A stretch of 64,000 bases of DNA, taken from positions 2,530,001 to 2,594,000 of the forward strand of contig BNHL01000001.1 of the NCBI GenBank assembly GCA_015472025.1, in the 5' to 3' direction. How positions within the stretch are numbered: position 1 is the stretch's first letter; each line of letters starts with the position of its first letter. Below are positions 52,395 through 61,133 of the stretch, one piece after another. The stretch comes from Cytophagales bacterium WSM2-2. Lineage in GTDB: Bacteria > Bacteroidota > Bacteroidia > Cytophagales > Cyclobacteriaceae. The notes beneath the pieces are model-generated. The model was not told where the DNA came from. It searched no databases and was given only the letters and a program-made list of their open reading frames with translations. Both the position numbers and the translations under genes were made by a program.

Positions 52395-55070
52395 ATGGTT
52401 CAGGAAAATCGGCAGGTAGCTGAGAACGATGTCAGTTTTCAGACATTGGCAGAGAATACTCCGATCGGCATCTATAAAACGGATGCTGCCGGTCACCGTA
52501 CGTATGTAAATAAAACATGGCGTGAAATTACAGGCAGGCCGGAAAGTGAAGCCTTCGGTTCAGGATGGGCAAAAGCCATCTACGAAGAAGATCGTCAGAA
52601 AGTGATAGATGCCTGGCGCGAGGCAGTAAATAATCAAACCAATTTTCAACTTGAGTTTCGCTTTGACAATCCTATCAAAGGACTGCGTTGGGTGAGAAAC
52701 CAGGCTACACCATTGCGCAATTCACAAGGCGTTGTCACGGGCTTTATCGGCTCTGTCGAAGATATCACCCTGCAAAAATTAGCAGAAGAAAAATTACAAG
52801 AGAGCGAAAAAAAATATCGACTCCTTTCAGAATACTCAGGTGACATCATTGCGTTGGCGAATGCAGAAAGAAAATTTGTTTACGTATCTCCATCGGTTTA
52901 TGAGATGTTGGGATTTCGACCGGAGGAACTAATAGAGACACTAATCATTGACCTGATTCATCCTGATGACCGGATACATGTGAAGGCTACCGGTGATTAT
53001 ATCAGGAAGAATCCACAGGAAACAGCACGCGCTATCGTTCGTATGCAGAAAAAAAATAATGGATACACCTGGGTGGAGTCACAAGTGAGACTCGTGACAG
53101 ATGAATTTACCAAGGAGTCGTTGGTATTGTCTTCAATTCGTGATGTGAATGAAAGTAAGTTGCTTCAGGAGAAATTAAAAGAGAGCGAGAAAATTCACCG
53201 GTTGCTTTCTGAAAATTCGTATGATATCATTTCGCTGGCTGACCCGGATCGAAAGTTTGAATACGTATCTCCGGCAGTAAAAGAAATCCTGGGATATGAA
53301 GCGACAGAACTGATCGGTGTGAGTGTTTTGGATCTGGTTCACCCGGATGATTACGATCGGGTGAAGGCAGAAGGTGAAGATCTTCGAATGGGTAAGGTAC
53401 CGGTTACGCGGATCAATATGCGGATGCGAAAAAAGAATGGCGAGTACATCTGGGTTGAATCGCAGATCAAGATGTTCACTGAAGCCAAAGGTGACAAGCC
53501 GTTGGTGCAGGCGGCCATTCGTGACATTAACGACCGCAAACTGCTCGAAGACGCCTTGAAAGAAGCCAAGGAAAAAGCAGAGGAAGCATCTCGCGCCAAG
53601 AGCATGTTCCTCAGCACCATGAGTCATGAGATCAGGACGCCTATGAATGCGATCATCGGGCTGACCAATCTGATGCGTGAAGAGAACCCACGCGAGGATC
53701 AAATTGAAAGCCTTAACCTGTTGAAGTTTTCAGGAGAGAATTTGTTGGCGATCATTAACGACATCCTTGATTTTAACAAAATTGAGGCCGGGAGGATTGA
53801 GCTGGAATCAATTACGTTCAACCTTAAGGAAATCGTAGGCCATCACATCAACTTGCTAAAGACTCGAGCAACGGACAAAAAAATTGATCTTAGTTTGGAA
53901 TTGAATGGATCAATACCAGACACGGTCACGGGTGATCCGGTGCGACTGGGCCAGGTGCTTAACAATTTATTAGGCAACGCGATCAAATTTACCGAGATAG
54001 GATTTGTTTTAAGCAGTGTTTCCGCGCTTGACCGAAAAGGAGATAAACATCTGATCCGGTTTTCTGTCAAAGACACAGGTATTGGCATCAAGGCTGAAAA
54101 GCAGAAAGAAGTTTTTGAAAATTTTACACAAGCCAGCAGTGACACAACTCGAAAGTACGGGGGCACCGGCCTCGGTCTCGCCATCTCGAAAAGACTAGTG
54201 AAATTGATGGGTAGCGATATCGTTCTTCAAAGCGAATCAGGGAAGGGATCAGAATTTTATTTCGATCTGTGGATGACAGAGGGGCGTATTACAACTTCTT
54301 TTAATTCTGACAACGAAGAAAAAAACGGAAGCCTGGAGGGGTTGAATGTTTTGGTGGCTGAAGACAACAAAGTGAATCAGATTGTTGCAGCCAGCTTTCT
54401 GAAAAAATGGGGAGCGCACTTCAGCATTGCGAACAATGGGAGGGAGGCATGTGAACTGGCCTCACAAAATAAATTCGACATCGTGCTTATGGATTTGCAA
54501 ATGCCGGAGATGGATGGCTACGAAGCTGCAAAGACCATACGCGCTATGAACGGCCACCACTATCAGACTATGCCTATTCTGGCGTTATCTGCGTCCGCTT
54601 TGCTCGAAGTAAAAGACAAGGCTTCTTCTTCTGGTATCGATGGATTTGTCTCAAAACCTTTTCAGCCCGATGATCTGAGAGAAAAAATGCTGGAACATGT
54701 CTTCCGGAAGAAAGCAAAGCCGTCTGAGCCGCCAACCAGAAGCAATTTTAATTTCGAAATGTACACGCAAGGAAACGAAGAAATGAAACGCGAACTCGCA
54801 GGATTGTTCGTTGCCAACCTGAAAGAACTTAAGTCAGCTTTACATATTTCACTCAACGAAAAAAACGTGGATGCCTATGCTCATGCCTTGCACAAAAGCA
54901 AAACGACACTGGCGATCATTAACGACAAGGAACTGAATAAAGCAGTAATCGAAATTCAACAGCGCCTAAAGCGTCAAGAAATGATCCGCGAAGAGGATAG
55001 GAAGAGATTTGATCAAGCCGCGGACGAATTGGTTCGCAATCTTGAAGAAGAAATTAAAGTGGAACGTTAG
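52395..55070 (+). CDS. three-PAS hybrid histidine kinase with receiver and Hpt domains
   Basis: An 891-residue cytoplasmic sensor with no membrane helix. Three PAS domains with PAC motifs follow each other (about 12-125, 140-258, 267-385). The HisKA domain has phospho-acceptor His411 in TMSHEIRTPMNAIIG. An HATPase_c domain follows (GNAIKFTEIG, YGGTGLGLAISKRL), then a receiver domain with Asp700 in VLMDLQMPEMDG and a C-terminal Hpt-like region with His830 in YAHALHKSKTTLAI. The complete internal phosphorelay lacks an output domain, so the phosphoryl group must pass to an unlinked regulator. The 3' end overlaps the convergent channel gene by 4 bp. Confidence 0.93.
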   Translation: MVQENRQVAENDVSFQTLAENTPIGIYKTDAAGHRTYVNKTWREITGRPESEAFGSGWAKAIYEEDRQKVIDAWREAVNNQTNFQLEFRFDNPIKGLRWVRNQATPLRNSQGVVTGFIGSVEDITLQKLAEEKLQESEKKYRLLSEYSGDIIALANAERKFVYVSPSVYEMLGFRPEELIETLIIDLIHPDDRIHVKATGDYIRKNPQETARAIVRMQKKNNGYTWVESQVRLVTDEFTKESLVLSSIRDVNESKLLQEKLKESEKIHRLLSENSYDIISLADPDRKFEYVSPAVKEILGYEATELIGVSVLDLVHPDDYDRVKAEGEDLRMGKVPVTRINMRMRKKNGEYIWVESQIKMFTEAKGDKPLVQAAIRDINDRKLLEDALKEAKEKAEEASRAKSMFLSTMSHEIRTPMNAIIGLTNLMREENPREDQIESLNLLKFSGENLLAIINDILDFNKIEAGRIELESITFNLKEIVGHHINLLKTRATDKKIDLSLELNGSIPDTVTGDPVRLGQVLNNLLGNAIKFTEIGFVLSSVSALDRKGDKHLIRFSVKDTGIGIKAEKQKEVFENFTQASSDTTRKYGGTGLGLAISKRLVKLMGSDIVLQSESGKGSEFYFDLWMTEGRITTSFNSDNEEKNGSLEGLNVLVAEDNKVNQIVAASFLKKWGAHFSIANNGREACELASQNKFDIVLMDLQMPEMDGYEAAKTIRAMNGHHYQTMPILALSASALLEVKDKASSSGIDGFVSKPFQPDDLREKMLEHVFRKKAKPSEPPTRSNFNFEMYTQGNEEMKRELAGLFVANLKELKSALHISLNEKNVDAYAHALHKSKTTLAIINDKELNKAVIEIQQRLKRQEMIREEDRKRFDQAADELVRNLEEEIKVER

Positions 55071-56122
55071 ATGCCTTCCTCTACACGGAAAATTTTACGC
55101 AGCCTGTCCCAGCCTTTTCCATCCATCATCATCAGGAGGTAATCGCCGGGTTCAATCTTTATGCTTCCTTCGGGATTTTTCAGTAGTCTCCGCTGCCCAT
55201 TCGCTTGCTTGACGAGACCGATTAATACCACGTTGCAGTCGCGCTTGAGTTCGAAGAAAGCTTTGTCGTACGGTGTGTTTGCGTAAGCGTTGTCAGGCTT
55301 AACCAGGAATTGCTTCATGTCGTACTCGTCTTCTTCGTGAGCGTAAGCGATCAGCTCCTCGCTAAAGGACGCAACATCCGGTTCATAGATATAGCTGGCC
55401 AGTAATTTGGAAGAAATTTCATTTTTCGAAATGGTGTACGTAACCCCAGCATGAATAAATGTGTTCTTCAGGTTTCCATTATCAAGCGTTACAACATAAT
55501 TGAGATTGTCGTAGTGTTTTTTGATATTGATGATGTACACGAGTTTTTCAGTGTCATCATTCAGGTTGATAAAAACGATTGAGGCCTCGCGGATATTTGC
55601 TTTTTCGAGCTGATCGAAGTTGTTGTAATCGGAGAATAATGTGAATACCTGATCCTGGGCATAATATTCACGGATGATCTCAATATGGCCACGGTCTTTG
55701 GTGATGACAGCTACCTGGCGACCGGCACCAATGAGGTGACTTATAACGGATTGGCCGAAGTCATTCCAGCCAATAATCACCACGTGGTTTTTGAAGGTAG
55801 AGCCGTTGAGGCCCAATTCCTTTTGTTCTTTTAGTGTGCTCATAAAATTTGCAATCTGTCCAATAACAAAACCATAGACTCCCAAGCTTGAAAGAAGAAA
55901 TATGAAGCCGATCATCCGCCCCCAATAGGTGACCGGCAAGGCATCGCCATACCCCACGGTCGTCAACGTTTCCACCATGTACCACATGGCATCCTGTACA
56001 TTGTTAAGCTTGCTTTGCGGTGCACCGGCCTCCAACCGAAGGAGGAGAGCAAGCAATCCACCATAAACACAGGCGAAAATGAGAGAAGTGATAAGTACTC
56101 TGCGGTAGTTGGGGCGCTTCAT
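55067..56122 (-). CDS. potassium channel with RCK/TrkA domains
   Basis: A 351-residue two-transmembrane ion channel with the selectivity filter TVGYGD (55-60) between hydrophobic helices at about 8-30 and 66-92. A cytoplasmic Rossmann-type TrkA-N domain (VVIIGWNDFGQSVISHL) and a C-terminal TrkA-C domain (EGSIKIEPGDYLLMMMDG) should gate it in response to nucleotide or ions. Sequence cannot show the ligand. The single-gene unit ends in a stop overlapping the 3' end of the hybrid kinase gene. Confidence 0.92.
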   Translation of the reverse strand: MKRPNYRRVLITSLIFACVYGGLLALLLRLEAGAPQSKLNNVQDAMWYMVETLTTVGYGDALPVTYWGRMIGFIFLLSSLGVYGFVIGQIANFMSTLKEQKELGLNGSTFKNHVVIIGWNDFGQSVISHLIGAGRQVAVITKDRGHIEIIREYYAQDQVFTLFSDYNNFDQLEKANIREASIVFINLNDDTEKLVYIINIKKHYDNLNYVVTLDNGNLKNTFIHAGVTYTISKNEISSKLLASYIYEPDVASFSEELIAYAHEEDEYDMKQFLVKPDNAYANTPYDKAFFELKRDCNVVLIGLVKQANGQRRLLKNPEGSIKIEPGDYLLMMMDGKGWDRLRKIFRVEEGI

Positions 56123-56169
56123 CGATGGAAAATCAACTCAAATAAATTAAAAGCAGCTAGAAATAAAAA

Positions 56170-56628
56170 TCAGTGAGTGCAGTTGCTCATGACTTTCGAG
56201 GTTTGAAGGACGTCTATTAACCCCATATTGTGACCCCAGGAGTTGCCAATGTAGGTGGCGATCTCGGCAATCTCAAGCTCCGTGAGGGAGGGAATGCCTG
56301 GCATCGCCTTGTTGTACTTTATTCCATTAACAACAATCTCGCCTTGAGTTCCATATTTCATCTGGCACAAGGAAGCGTTCAGATTTTTCTCAAAATACTC
56401 GTTGGATGCGAGTGGAGGATAGACTCTTCCCAGGCCCTGGCCATTTTTTTGATGACAATTACTGCAGTTCTTCTCATACAACACCTGACCTTGAGCATAA
56501 TATTGCTGAAACTTTGGGTCTTTTGATGAGCAGGAAAAAACGACAAGCACAATCAGTGACAATCCAACTACAGCATACCGTATTTTGGGCAACGGATTGT
56601 GGACTATCGCCTGTTGACTATTCTCCAT
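56170..56628 (-). CDS. membrane-anchored c-type cytochrome
   Basis: A 152-residue protein with an N-terminal hydrophobic segment (VVGLSLIVLVVFSC) that ends in a possible lipobox (Cys33) and a single class I haem c domain with CSNCH (55-59) and a probable Met ligand in YNKAMPGI. It likely carries electrons in the periplasm. Its start overlaps the SCO gene stop by 11 bp, so the two are coupled, and a role near copper-containing cytochrome oxidase or a diheme-type partner is inferred. Confidence 0.88.
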   Translation of the reverse strand: MENSQQAIVHNPLPKIRYAVVGLSLIVLVVFSCSSKDPKFQQYYAQGQVLYEKNCSNCHQKNGQGLGRVYPPLASNEYFEKNLNASLCQMKYGTQGEIVVNGIKYNKAMPGIPSLTELEIAEIATYIGNSWGHNMGLIDVLQTSKVMSNCTH

Positions 56629-57253
56629 ACTCTTTTCTCAGAATAGTGATATCGGCAATCAACCTGTTTACGTCATCTTCCTTGGTGCCATCGTATTTTC
56701 CGCGGATGCGGCCTTGCTTATCGATCAACATGAATGCGCCACTGTGGATGTAGCCATCAGGCTCAGTCTTGTCTTCCATAGCGGTGGTGAAATAGCTCGT
56801 CTGTGCTATTTTAAAAATGGAGTCTCTCACACCTGTTACGAAATGCCATCGTTTACTCTCAACACCAAGACGATCGGCAAAGTCGTGGAGAAGAGCCACC
56901 GTATCGTACTCGGGATCGATCGAGTGGGAGAGAATCAGCACTTCGGGGAAATTTTTAGTAGCCTCGTATACCCGGAGCATTTGTGTTTTCATGATCGGAC
57001 AAATCGTGCGACATGAAGTGAAGAAGAAATCGGCAACGTAGATTTTATCTTTAAATGTTGCATTGGTAATCAAAGCGCTGTCCTGATCTGTGAATTGAAA
57101 CGGAGCAATGGTATGATAGAGGGTGTCTTTGCCATTCCACTCTTTCGATCCGTAAACGGGAAGCTTCGCATTTCTTGTGCATGCGCTCAACATCAGGAAG
57201 CAAACAATCGCCAATCCTACCGATTTGGCACACTTAAAAAATCTCAACGCCAT
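56618..57253 (-). CDS. SCO1/SenC-family copper chaperone-like lipoprotein
   Basis: A 211-residue thioredoxin-fold protein with lipobox Cys25 in FLMLSAC. The copper/redox motif is Cys81-x3-Cys85-Pro (TSCRTICP), and the distal His170 in YIHSGAF completes the SCO triad. SCO proteins help assemble the CuA centre of cytochrome c oxidase or manage thiol redox. No oxidase genes are in the window. A Crp/Fnr regulator diverges with 62 bp between starts, which suggests oxygen- or redox-linked control. Confidence 0.92.
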   Translation of the reverse strand: MALRFFKCAKSVGLAIVCFLMLSACTRNAKLPVYGSKEWNGKDTLYHTIAPFQFTDQDSALITNATFKDKIYVADFFFTSCRTICPIMKTQMLRVYEATKNFPEVLILSHSIDPEYDTVALLHDFADRLGVESKRWHFVTGVRDSIFKIAQTSYFTTAMEDKTEPDGYIHSGAFMLIDKQGRIRGKYDGTKEDDVNRLIADITILRKEYGE

Positions 57254-57315
57254 AAAAACAGGAACTTTTTCTCTTAAAATTGCGCTAACTTAGTCAGGAA
57301 TAAGGCTTAAAAAAA

Positions 57316-57996
57316 ATGTCAAATACATCGGCTTTGTGGTATTTCGAAAGCGTAAACCTCTACGATATTTTGTGCCCGCACAAAGTGAAGCCAATGGCGG
57401 AAAGACATACCTTCAATTACTTCAAAAAAGATCAGTTCATTTATTTCCCAGAGGAGCCTGCGCAGCACATTTATATGATTGCCGATGGTCGTGTGAAGAT
57501 TGGTCATTACCTGGATGATGGCCGTGAAGTAGTAAGCGCCATTTTAGGAATGGGGGAGATTTTTGGTGAGCTGGCTTTGGCTGGCGAGGAAAAACGAAGA
57601 GACTTTGCCCAGGCCATGGATGACAAGACTACTGTTTGCCCGCTAAGCATCGATGAGTTGAAAGCGCTAATGTATAATAACAATGAACTGAGTTTTAAAA
57701 TGCTGAAGTTGGTTGGACTCCGCTTGATGAAACTGGAACGCAAACTGGAGTTACTTGTCTTCAAAGATGCCCGTACCAGGGTTATCGAGTTCATCAAGGA
57801 TTCGGCTTCCTGGAAAGGTAAAAAAGTGGGTTACGAAACGATGGTTCCTACAAAACTCACACATAAAGATATTGCTGCTTTGACCGGTACAAGTCGTCAG
57901 ACGGTAACTACTATTCTCAACGAGCTCAAAGAAAAGAACCTGATCAATTTTGACCGGAAGAAAATCCTCGTCAGAGATCTTGAAAATCTAAAATAA
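57316..57996 (+). CDS. Crp/Fnr-family transcriptional regulator
   Basis: A 226-residue regulator with a cyclic-nucleotide-binding-like sensor domain (YFPEEPAQHIYMIADGRVKIG ... GEIFGELALAGEE) and a C-terminal winged helix-turn-helix (THKDIAALTGTSRQTVTTIL). It lacks the N-terminal cysteine cluster of Fnr, having only scattered cysteines, so oxygen sensing by Fe-S is not shown. It lies 62 bp from the divergent SCO-cytochrome genes, its most likely targets. The 3' end abuts the SDR gene stop exactly. Confidence 0.9.
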   Translation: MSNTSALWYFESVNLYDILCPHKVKPMAERHTFNYFKKDQFIYFPEEPAQHIYMIADGRVKIGHYLDDGREVVSAILGMGEIFGELALAGEEKRRDFAQAMDDKTTVCPLSIDELKALMYNNNELSFKMLKLVGLRLMKLERKLELLVFKDARTRVIEFIKDSASWKGKKVGYETMVPTKLTHKDIAALTGTSRQTVTTILNELKEKNLINFDRKKILVRDLENLK

Positions 57997-58692
57997 TTAC
58001 CAGGAGATTTCCCGGCGATCACGGAAAAATTTACCGGTGGCAATTCTATCGGCTGTAGCCAGCCATACTGCGGTGTCAGCTCCCTGCTCAACGCTGCGTG
58101 GTGCAGATCCTCCGCCCATGTCAGTACGAACCCATCCGGGATCATACGCATTTACAGCAATCTCCCGTTGTGCTAGTTCCGAAGCCAGATGCCGGGTCAT
58201 GGCATTGAGCAGCGACTTAGAGATGCAATAGGCAGGAGACCACCCGCCCACTGGATCAGTCATGCTGCCTCCCTGGCTCGAAGTCATAATAATGCGACCG
58301 CCTCGAGGAATCAATGGCAGTAGTGTTTGACTAATTCGCAACTGTGCGTAGGCATTGTTATTGAGTATTGATTCAGTAACGTCACTTGTGTTCTTTGAAA
58401 GCGATCGATCTTCTTTCATTAAAATGGCCGCGTTGTTGATCAGAACATCAAGCTTCCCGAATTCACTTTTTATTTTTTGATAAGCTTTTTCAACGCTTTC
58501 ACTATCGGTGACATCCAAATGAATGAAGCGAGCTTGTAATTTTTCGTCAGTTAATTGCTTCGAAGATTTGAGGCCTTTTGTTTCGTTGCGTGCGGAGAGA
58601 ATTGCCGTGTGCCCCAGCCTGGAAAGTTGATGAACAATTTCAAAACCAATACCCTTACTGCTTCCGGTGACGAGAATAATTTTCGAACTCAT
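57997..58692 (-). CDS. short-chain dehydrogenase/reductase
   Basis: A 231-residue Rossmann-fold oxidoreductase with the glycine motif TGSSKGIGFEI, NNAAIL, the catalytic Ser (TSSQGG) and the Tyr-x3-Lys pair replaced in reading as YCISKSLL. The substrate is not predictable; the sequence resembles carbonyl-reductase-type SDRs. The start MSSKIILVTG at 58692 was chosen because the 22 upstream residues overlap the VOC gene. It lies 1 bp downstream of the VOC gene in a run with the thiolase. Confidence 0.88.
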   Translation of the reverse strand: MSSKIILVTGSSKGIGFEIVHQLSRLGHTAILSARNETKGLKSSKQLTDEKLQARFIHLDVTDSESVEKAYQKIKSEFGKLDVLINNAAILMKEDRSLSKNTSDVTESILNNNAYAQLRISQTLLPLIPRGGRIIMTSSQGGSMTDPVGGWSPAYCISKSLLNAMTRHLASELAQREIAVNAYDPGWVRTDMGGGSAPRSVEQGADTAVWLATADRIATGKFFRDRREISW

Positions 58693-58693
58693 G

Positions 58694-59071
58694 CTATTTT
58701 TTGATGACGCAACCGAAACGCAAGACATTTCCACTAGGATCATCAACATAAAATTCACGCATGCCCCATGTTTGGTCTGTTGGCCCCTGGTGGACGGGGG
58801 AATTAGCCTTGTGAGAATTGTCCAGCCCTTTGTTCACAAATTCAAGAAATAAAGTATCTACTTCATCGACTTCTACATAAATGATTGTTCCGAGTGCTCC
58901 TTCGTGGCCTGAAAGATGGATTTCGCATCCTTCTCTTGTGATGCCGGCATATTGGATTTTGTTGTCTGAAGAATGAGCGAATGCAACTTCAAAACCAAGG
59001 ACTTTCGTGTAGAAGTCCATCGAGGTCTTAATGTCATTGCATCGTAGTGTGGGAATGAGTTTCATTGGCAT
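58694..59071 (-). CDS. VOC-family (glyoxalase/bleomycin resistance-like) protein
   Basis: A 125-residue single-domain VOC protein (PTLRCNDIKTSMDFYTKVLGFEVAF, then YVDDPSGNVLRFG) that resembles bleomycin-resistance-like proteins. Putative metal or ligand residues are His53 in CEIHLSG and Glu/Asp in REFYVDDP, but the activity is not known. The ATG at 59071 abuts the thiolase stop exactly. An ATG two codons later is possible. Confidence 0.82.
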   Translation of the reverse strand: MPMKLIPTLRCNDIKTSMDFYTKVLGFEVAFAHSSDNKIQYAGITREGCEIHLSGHEGALGTIIYVEVDEVDTLFLEFVNKGLDNSHKANSPVHQGPTDQTWGMREFYVDDPSGNVLRFGCVIKK

Positions 59072-60349
59072 TTATTTTTCCATAATCATTGTGACACCTT
59101 GCCCTCCTGCAGCACAGATCGAGATGAATCCACGACCGGAACCTTTTTGATGAAGAAGTTTTGCCATGGTGGCGATGATACGTCCACCAGTTGCTGCGAA
59201 TGGATGTGCTGCTGCCAGGCTGCTGCCTTTCACGTTAAGCTTTGAGCGGTCAATTTTTCCAAGCGCTTTGTCAAATCCAAAAGCATTCATTAATCGTTCA
59301 TCTTCCCAAATTTTTAATGTAGCGAGAACCTGGGCAGCAAAGGCTTCATGGATTTCATAAAAATCGAAATCCTGAAGTGTAAGTCCTGCTTTTTTAAGCA
59401 TTCGTGTTGAAGCATAAACCGGGGCCAGTAGCAGGTTTTGTTTTTGAGAAACGTATTCAATGGCAGCTACTTCGGCGAAACGAATGTAGGCCAGCACAGG
59501 AAGATTGTGTTCGCGCGCCCACTCTTCGCTCGCCAGCAGAATGCAAGAGGCACCGTCTGTGAAAGGCGTTGAGTTGCCAGCCGTCAGAGTTCCATGAGGG
59601 TCAAATGCGGGTTTGAGTCTGCCTAGTTTTTCTATGCTCGAATCCCTTCGGAGATTGTTATCGCGGTCCAGCCCGAGGTAGGGAGTCATCATGTCGTTGA
59701 AGAATCCTTCGTCATACGCTTTCGCCAGTTTTTGATGGCTTTCCAAAGCAAAGGCATCCTGAGCTTCTCGGGTGATGCCATAATATTTTGCTGTAACATC
59801 GGTATGATCTCCCATTGCCATGCCAGTGCGTGGTTCTTTGATGCTCGGAGGTACCGGTGTAAAATGTTTAGGGCGGATTTTTAAAAATTGCTTGACTTTT
59901 CCGCCAAAGGTCTTTTCTCTTCGGGCTTGTAAAAGAATTTTCCGCAATGGCTCACTGAGGGAAATGGGAACATTGCTCACGGAGTCAACGCCACCGGCTA
60001 CACCTACGTCAATCTGCCCTAATGCAATTTTATTGGCGATGTAAACTGCCGCTTCAATGCCGGTATCACAGGCTTGCTGAAGATCGCAACCTGGGGTTGC
60101 AGGGTCGAGTGCCGACCCCATCACGCACTCACGCATAAGATTAAACTCATGACTGAACTTGATAACGGCCCCACCGGCAACTTCACCCAGAAGCATTCCT
60201 TTCAGGCTATACCGGTCGATCAGCCCCTTGAGTGCGGCCAGCATCATGTCTTGGTTGCTCGCGTTGGCATAAGCAGTGTTGTGGCGAGCGAATGGAATAC
60301 GATTGTACCCGACAACGGCAACGCTTCGAGCGGACTTGTTAATAAGCAT
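59072..60349 (-). CDS. thiolase-family protein (FadI/acetyl-CoA acetyltransferase-like)
   Basis: A 425-residue thiolase of the trifunctional-type, longer than the biosynthetic enzymes. The nucleophilic Cys lies in LQQACDTGIEA, an unusual context for the normal 'CSSG'-like motif. The His in SSLAAAHPFAATGGR and Cys in SICAAGGQGVTM are present. A role in fatty-acid beta-oxidation is likely, though no fadJ-type partner adjoins. The start MLINKSARSVAVVG at 60349 was chosen because the longer reading lies in AT-rich spacer. Downstream run: thiolase, VOC protein, SDR. Confidence 0.88.
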   Translation of the reverse strand: MLINKSARSVAVVGYNRIPFARHNTAYANASNQDMMLAALKGLIDRYSLKGMLLGEVAGGAVIKFSHEFNLMRECVMGSALDPATPGCDLQQACDTGIEAAVYIANKIALGQIDVGVAGGVDSVSNVPISLSEPLRKILLQARREKTFGGKVKQFLKIRPKHFTPVPPSIKEPRTGMAMGDHTDVTAKYYGITREAQDAFALESHQKLAKAYDEGFFNDMMTPYLGLDRDNNLRRDSSIEKLGRLKPAFDPHGTLTAGNSTPFTDGASCILLASEEWAREHNLPVLAYIRFAEVAAIEYVSQKQNLLLAPVYASTRMLKKAGLTLQDFDFYEIHEAFAAQVLATLKIWEDERLMNAFGFDKALGKIDRSKLNVKGSSLAAAHPFAATGGRIIATMAKLLHQKGSGRGFISICAAGGQGVTMIMEK

Positions 60350-60419
60350 AAGTAAAAAATGGTTACAACTTAAATATAACAAGCCAACGGATAAAAAAGT
60401 TGAATCCTTAAGCCGAGCG

Positions 60420-60450
60420 GCAAAAAAGAAGCCCGTCAATTCTGACGGGC
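60420..60450 (-). terminator. intrinsic terminator of the DUF6232 gene
   Basis: GCCCGTCA pairs with TGACGGGC around a 4-nt loop. Read on the minus strand it is followed by TTCTTTTTTG. It lies 35 bp past the stop of the minus-strand DUF6232 gene. Confidence 0.88.
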
Positions 60451-60484
60451 CTCAGGCTGGTTTTGATCGAAAAATTCTTAATGC

Positions 60485-60982
60485 TTATTGCTTCAGGCGT
60501 GGTTCTTGTGATTTTACGGGTCCTTTCTGCGACTGTTTTACCAGGTCCAGGAAAGCACGATTGAGTGCGTCAACGATCTGACTGATGTACTCGCGACTTC
60601 TGCTGATGACCACATTCTTCTCACCCTCAGCCGTAAATATCCGGACGGCATATTTCTCTTTCGACATGAACATGATGAGTAGTCCAATGATTAGCAAAAA
60701 GATACCCGCTGCCATGACAACCGAGTTCGTAAGCAGCGTGAAACCAAGGAGAGTTACCGATCCGCTTATCGATGCAGGCAAGAAGTTAATGGCACCACAC
60801 GCAAAAAGTAAAGAGCCAATGATGATTAATACTGCGAACGGTGCACGTGCCGGATAAATGATTGATAATCCGTGCCGCGTAATGCCATTCAAATTGTAGG
60901 TTGTTTTCTTTACTCTAAATCCGGAGTCAGTAATCATCACTTCGTGACCATCGGTGTAGTAGAGAATTTTGTTTGTGTCCAT
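60485..60982 (-). CDS. DUF6232-like membrane protein
   Basis: A 165-residue protein with a short N-terminal beta region (KILYYTDGHEVMITDSGFRV, TYNLNGITRHGLS), two hydrophobic stretches (about 46-66 and 78-110) and a C-terminal cytoplasmic part (KNVVISRSREYISQIVDALN). This is the layout of the DUF6232 family; no function is known. Single-gene unit with its own terminator. Confidence 0.75.
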   Translation of the reverse strand: MDTNKILYYTDGHEVMITDSGFRVKKTTYNLNGITRHGLSIIYPARAPFAVLIIIGSLLFACGAINFLPASISGSVTLLGFTLLTNSVVMAAGIFLLIIGLLIMFMSKEKYAVRIFTAEGEKNVVISRSREYISQIVDALNRAFLDLVKQSQKGPVKSQEPRLKQ

Positions 60983-61133
60983 AAGATTTGTTGGAATTCT
61001 TTTGATACAAAGAACGGAATCTTAGAAACGCGAGATTGTGGAGGAGTCTTTTCAATCGCTGAAATGCATAGGAATAAGCCAAACACGCAATTGTGCCTGC
61101 AATTCACCGAAAAAAAACAGTGTGTCGTTTATT
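60983..61133. other. 151-bp spacer
   Basis: The spacer between two minus-strand genes holds no gene or hairpin I can support. Confidence 0.5.

Noticed and set aside
53175..53702. 175-codon minus-strand frame within the hybrid kinase gene
   Set aside because: It is antisense to the PAS-kinase coding region, has His/Phe-rich low-complexity sequence and lacks a plausible function.
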